Positions 59,291 to 64,000 of a stretch of DNA of 64,000 bases are shown here, in pieces (position 1 is the stretch's first letter; each line of letters begins with the position of its first letter). The stretch comes from Rhabdophis nuchalis (taxonomy: Eukaryota > Chordata > Lepidosauria > Squamata > Natricidae): assembly GCA_039707465.1 (NCBI GenBank), contig CM077644.1, positions 85,447,875-85,511,874 on the forward strand, given 5' to 3'. Position numbers and translations under genes: made by a program. The notes beneath the pieces are model-generated. The model was not told the DNA's origin. It saw only the letters and a list, made by a program, of their open reading frames with translations, and made no database searches.

Positions 59291-60954
59291 TCTGACTGGG
59301 ATTGTTTTAGCAGGTCACACATGGATAAGATTCAGAAAAGCTCCCCAAATTACTAATCAGAATCTAGCTAGTGCTATGCAAATAAGGCAAGTTCTCACTC
59401 CTTGGCAGAGGATTCACTTGTAGTTCAGATCAAAGGCTCTAATTCATATTTCTCGGTGATTAATGAATCCGGCCTCCACAGACCAATTTCTGTTCCACGC
59501 TCTGCAATGGTTGAAGTGGTATCAGCGTGTGCAGTTGACTCTTCTGCTTCTCATTAGAGAAAAGAAGAAGAAAATCCTTTCATATCAGTCAAAACTATCT
59601 TCCACCTGCCATTGGGGAGACTCGCCATGCAACCATAAAGAGGATATTAAAATGGATTAGGCTAATTAATTTTACTCCAGACAATAGTCCATACCGCTTT
59701 CCCTATCCATTCAGGCACAGAGCACAAAGTTCTGGACCTGACATTGTTTTTGTTCATGTAGTGCAGCCTGCTCTCATTTCCATCATTTTTGAAACTGATC
59801 AACCACATTATGTGTGCGCTTAATGATATATGTAAACTAGGTAAATGAGACAAAATAAGCATGATGGCTCAGCAGTGCAGAGCCTACTCAGTTGTGGGAC
59901 TACATTAGTTGTTAATTTAAGAGCTTTCTTTCAATTGATTTGTCAGTGGATGTGATTTTATTTATTATTATTTTGCCATGGGAATGTACAGGCTGCTATA
60001 AGATGCTTACATCCTGGCTTTACCAATGGGAATCCACATTTACTGCTGTTTCATTCTGCTCTTCATAGGAGTTACAGACACATTAAAAATCCCTAATCCT
60101 AACATATTGCCCATTATATGTAAACTAGGACTGTGGGCAGGAAATCCCAAACAAGACATATTTGAAGCCATTTCTAAATGATAACCAAAGCTACTAGACA
60201 GCAGTTGACTAGAATTCTAAAGAAACTGAGAGAATATTATTCCCTTAGTATCATTCCTATTCTGGTTTGTTAAACCATGATTTGATCATCAGAGTCCAGT
60301 CAGTGTTTTCACTTTGGATCCTTCACCGCACATTTAATTTTATATTATTCTATGATTGCTTATTTATTTGGTTGGGCAGTTAGTTTATATCATTATTGTA
60401 GTCACCAGAAGCTCAATTTTTCTCTCAAATCTTTCCTTAAATAATAATCCTATGGAGTAGATTGGATTAAATGAGGGTGATAGGCTTAAAATCAACCCCG
60501 TAAGGCTGAATTTAAGCATGAATGTCCCCAGTCATAATCCAACACCTTGGCTATATATCAGGCTGGCTGTCATATGTTTCATACTCATATGGCTACATTT
60601 ATGAGATTAAGCCAATATCTAACATTCTTCAGTTCCCAATTACTTGAAAAACTCCTGCAGATTCATGCATGCCTCAAAGCCCCTTGAAACTTTGGATTGA
60701 CACCTCGGTTTCCAAATTAAAGCCACGAGTATTTGCCTTTTTGCATTCTTCAGTATGTTAAGTTCTTTTTCATACTTGCTCTAAGGCATGTTGTGCTGAT
60801 CCTCTTTGTTCTGAAGCAAAGCAGTAGCTTTTTTGTCTTTAAATCACTGTAAATCACATTGGCAGTTAAATATTGCAATTGTCGTCTGATCGTATTAGGA
60901 ACTTTCTCCTGCTGCCTAAGGCTATAGAGCCTAATATTTTTCTAATGAATGCAG

Positions 60955-61138
60955 GCAATCGTTGACACCGTGGACAACCTCCTTAGGGCTGAAGCTTTGG
61001 AATCTTGGAAAGATATGAATTCTTCTGAACAAGCTCACGCAGCAACGATGTTACTTGATACATTAGAAGAAGGAGCTTTTGTCTTGGCCGATAATCTTTT
61101 AGAACCAACAAGAGTCGCGATGCCTACAGATCACATAG
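60955..61138 (+). CDS. ADGRL2: ADGRL2 exon: GAIN domain, helical subdomain A, part 2
   Basis: 184 nt, 61 codons plus one base: [54 protein letters not shown], ending TDHI. A sequon N-S-S is present. The acceptor is ATGAATGCAG|GCA and the donor ATAG|GTGAGT (phase 1), so the next exon should start by completing a Val codon (IVLEV in the family). The beta-rich GAIN subdomain B, GPS and seven helices lie beyond the window. Confidence 0.97.
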
Positions 61139-61314
61139 GTGAGTCTTTGCATTTCAGAAAGCCTGGTGTGATGCCATAAATTAAAAGAGCAACATGCTAA
61201 AATAATGGCTTGGGAATAGTGCTATACACTATGATTGCCTAGAAATTATACTTACTCAGGTAGTAGTAATTCTATTCATATTTTTAAAAGTAGAAATAGA
61301 AGAATTTTATTTAT

Positions 61315-62094
61315 GTGCTAGCTGTACCTGGCCACGCCTTGCTGTGGCCCAGTGTGGTTAAATGGAAACGTTTCCCCTCAGAGACCCTCTCAGCGACCCC
61401 TTCCTTGGTTTCCCCTTCAGAGACCCTCTCAGTGACCCCCTTCCTTGGTTTCCCTTCAGAAACCCTCTCAGCAACCCCCTTCCTTCCCTCCCCTCCCTGC
61501 CTCAGTTTCCTGTCAGGGCTCCTTCCTTTCCTTCCCCCGCGATTCTCTCCAGCCCCTCACCTGCCCAAGAGGAAGAGCGGCTGTGCGGCGGGAAACCGAC
61601 GCTTTCCCTCACATCCCCAGAGGGAGATACCGAAGGCTCACTGCTGCAGCCGGCCCCGTCTGCCTCATCCTGCACCCAACTGTCCACTGGGCCCCTCCGT
61701 CTGCCCGCTGCCTCGCTGGACTCCTCACTCGTATTTAGTGGGAGTTCTGCTGACCTTGGCGCTTCAGCGCCCTGATAGGGTGGGACGCCGCGCCGACGTG
61801 ACCCTGCTGGCTGGGCGAAAGGGCAGGAGGAGCAGGATGCGGCAGCTCAGATCTCGCGAAAACATAGCCCCGGACAGAAGCCGTGTACATGTCGCAACAG
61901 AAGAAGCATGAGGGAAACACTCTGAAGAGCCGCACTTTTACATTTGCTTGGCGTGTACCTGGCACAGATGCGACGTCCACACAATCTATACATATCATTG
62001 TTACTGTACTTCAAAGGAACGTTGCGTGAAAATTTGGAAGTGATCAGTGCAATACTTTAGGAGATTAGCGGTTTTGAACAAACTGTTGTTACTT
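61315..62094. mobile_element. GC-rich inserted element flanked by 10-bp direct repeat, class uncertain
   Basis: A 780-bp GC-rich block in AT-rich intron, flanked by TTTTATTTAT at 61305-61314 and 62095-62104. It starts near GTACCTGGCCACGCCTTGC, a phrase recurrent in repeats of many animals. A 39-bp minisatellite (GAGACCCTCTCAG units at 61381, 61420 and 61459) lies inside. Frames of up to 198 codons reflect high GC and look like no known protein. An RTE-type retrotransposon or other non-autonomous element is possible. Confidence 0.55.
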
Positions 62095-62383
62095 TTTTAT
62101 TTATATAGATGTATGACATTTTTATGACCACCCAACTCATTCACACTAGTTCCAGAGGCTTACAGAATGAAATTCCAATTTTACAACCCTCCTTGTGACA
62201 ACATTCAAACTAACTTCTGAATGGGCTTTACTAATGTGCAATCAACCAGTGCCTTCCTGGCCACAACTGCCACTTGCTCCTTAAACAGTACTCACACGTC
62301 TAAGAAAACTTACAGAATATGCACTGAGTCCATCTGGGGTTATACAACCTTGTCCAAAACCAAGAATGGCAGCACTCCATTGT

Positions 62384-62483
62384 GAGTTTGATCCTAGGTA
62401 GAGGCAGATGTAAGATCTCCTGCTTGGGCAGGGGGTTGGACTAGATGACCTGCAAGGTCACTTCCAACTCTGTTAATCTGTTA
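62384..62483 (+). mobile_element. CR1 LINE 3' fragment, plus strand
   Basis: GTAAGATCTCCTGCTTGGGC, GGGGGTTGGACTAGATGACC and CAAGGTCACTTCCAACTCTG are standard CR1 3' phrases. About 100 bases. Confidence 0.85.
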
Positions 62484-62597
62484 ATAACTAAAGAGTTTCA
62501 AACCCAAAATCATTCCATCAAGCCAGGGTTCAGTTTCAGCCCATTGCTCCCCATTGAGCCCTTAACAGACTTCAGGCATTGAAAGATGGAAGTCATG

Positions 62598-62822
62598 GCA
62601 ATAGCAATAGCACTTAGACTTATATTCACTTCACAATGCTTTACAGCTCTCTCTAAGTGGTTGCCCCCAACAATCTGGGCCCCCATTTTACCGACCTCGG
62701 TAGGAGGGAAGGCTGAGTCAACCTCGAGCCAGTGAGAATCAAACTGCCTAACTGCTGGCAGCTGACAGTCAGCAGAATTAGTCTGCAATACTGCATTCTA
62801 ACCACTGTGCCACCAAGGTGGC
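62598..62822 (-). mobile_element. tRNA-derived snake SINE, minus strand, full length
   Basis: Begins GCAATAGCAATAGCACTTAG and ends GCCACCAAGGTGGC, with GAGAATCAAACTGC (complement of box B) and TGCATTCTAACCACTG (complement of box A). The best preserved minus-strand copy in the window. Confidence 0.9.
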
Positions 62823-63760
62823 ATCACTTAATTCACCATGGGTTGAGATATATTACCCATAATTGTAATGGCTAACCTTATCCATTAGCTTCATGCAGAT
62901 GTTGAACAGAAGCAGAGAAATTGCTGAGTTGTGCAGAACGCCACAAGGCAGGGACCAAGGGCCTGACCTCTCCTCCCTATCACCACTGACTAGGAACAGT
63001 TGCAGAGGAAGGGAATCAACCCGATAATGTATGTCTTATAATAGCAGCAAACATTTTTAGTTATTTTTTTCTTTACTGAAATCATCATTACAGCAATTGA
63101 AGCAATTCATTTTTATCTTAACTGTATCCCATTTTGTGAAGCATCAAGATAATAGTACTAATCCGTGATGGAGGTTTTATAAGGGCTGATTAAAAATTGT
63201 GTTTGTGTATCTACGTAAGTAATTGAGATACTTGACCTGGAAATTATTTTCTGATCATTTATTATTATTTCTGAATTTTACTCATTTTTGATGACAATAC
63301 AAGCCAATTTTGACCACATGGTGTAAAGACTATTTTTATTAAATGCAATGTAATTTCACCCAAGGTGAAAATACATTCAGTGAGCTGTATCTCCAATATA
63401 CAAAATAGTCATGTATCGTAAACTGCAAAATAGTTACATTTCAAGCACAATGTATAATTTAAATGCTGAGAAGGAAGAAAATACCGGTATTTCTTTTTAG
63501 ATCTTTTTCCTATGTTTGTTCCTTATGTACAGTTAAACAGCTTTCTGTGTAAATTTAAATCCTTAACAATTCTTCCATTTTATAGATATTAAGAAATGTA
63601 TTGACTCAAGCTCTAGGGACCAAATATCTAAATAATTGCTGAAAAATAGTTGTTGCTTGGATTTATGTGTGAAATTATCAATGTTTCTGCTGGTGAAAAT
63701 GAAACAGTTTACAGATACCTAGTGTTGTATTAAGGAACTTAATACTGCATTCCTAAATAT

Positions 63761-63960
63761 GGATAGGATAGGATAGGATAGGATAGGATAGGATAGGATA
63801 GGATAGGATAGGATAGGATAGGATAGGATAGGATAGAATTCTTTATTGGCCAAGTATGATTCGACACACAAGGAACTTGTCTTTGGTGCATATGCTCTCA
63901 GTGTACACTCGTCAAGAATCATAAGGTACAACACTTAATGGTAGTCATAGGGTAAATAAG
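63761..63960 (-). mobile_element. Snake CR1 (L3-type) LINE 3' end with (TATCC)n tail
   Basis: Fifteen GGATA units (63761-63836) join AATTCTTTATTGGCCAAGTA, then ACACACAAGGAACTTGTC and GGTGCATATGCTCTCAGTG. This module with a pentanucleotide tail is the well-known microsatellite-seeding CR1 of advanced snakes. The usual tail is AATAG; here GGATA has replaced it by mutation and expansion. Confidence 0.85.
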
Positions 63961-64000
63961 CAATCAGGAAAAAAAAATCAATAATAATAAATCATAAAAA

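Larger units (their letters stand above)
56514..60954 (+). other. ADGRL2 intron
   Basis: Contains a fold-back hAT element (57084), a squamate repeat (57221), a Sauria-type SINE (58581) and a LINE-like 3' end (59202). Stretches 57570-58580, 58760-59200 and 59290-60954 hold no gene. Around 59370-59480 there is an ATGCAAAT octamer (59376-59383) in unique-looking sequence. Confidence 0.8.
61139..64000 (+). other. ADGRL2 intron (continues past the window)
   Basis: Contains a GC-rich insertion (61315), a CR1 fragment (62384), a tRNA-SINE (62598) and a snake CR1-L3 end (63761). Stretch 62826-63760 shows no gene and no clear repeat. The next ADGRL2 exon was not found. Confidence 0.8.

Noticed and set aside
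61315..61911. 198-codon frame
   Set aside because: Lies in the GC-rich inserted element with a minisatellite; overlapping frames are also open.

Overview
This is a vertebrate genomic window, most likely from a snake, and probably an advanced (colubroid) one. Its single recognisable gene is the 5' half of an adhesion GPCR, latrophilin-2 (ADGRL2/LPHN2), read on the + strand as short exons in long AT-rich introns. The snake assignment rests on the repeats: CR1-type LINE 3' ends with AATAG or GGATA pentanucleotide tails, Sauria-type and other tRNA-derived SINEs, L2-like LINE ends with ATT tails, and many hAT fold-back elements. There is no prokaryotic content, CRISPR array or second host gene.

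Gene layout. Nine exons join in frame: 10013-10226 and 29738-29847 (rhamnose-binding lectin domain), a 15-nt microexon at 40785-40799 (K-V-E-Q-K insert), 41709-42509 (olfactomedin domain), 52822-53118 (Ser/Thr-rich linker and start of the hormone-receptor motif), 53765-53868 (rest of that motif), and 55690-55875, 56475-56513 and 60955-61138 (start of the GAIN domain). The signal-peptide exon lies upstream of the window. The GPS cleavage site, seven-helix domain and cytoplasmic tail lie downstream. Together the exons form most of the extracellular adhesion part of a synaptic receptor that binds teneurins and FLRT proteins.

Introns and flanks. At 540-2398 there is a hAT-type element with a perfect 8-bp target duplication. 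It carries an exact-100-bp, CpG-rich tandem array and a long purine tract. Five smaller hAT-type elements with clean or near-clean 8-bp duplications lie at 22033-22170, 22220-22318, 28526-28751, 37492-37597 and 57084-57180; a sixth, weaker one is at 30853-30986. Two solo LTRs lie at 25585-25896 and 32281-32919. A CR1 LINE has split an older SINE near 7.4-7.9 kb.

The most unusual object is a perfect 86-bp inverted repeat at 27501-27692. Each arm carries a complete minimal type I hammerhead ribozyme motif, one on each strand. The + strand copy is in sense orientation in the first intron of the window. The second notable item is the microexon, which has a UGC motif just upstream of its acceptor, as expected for SRRM4-controlled neural microexons.
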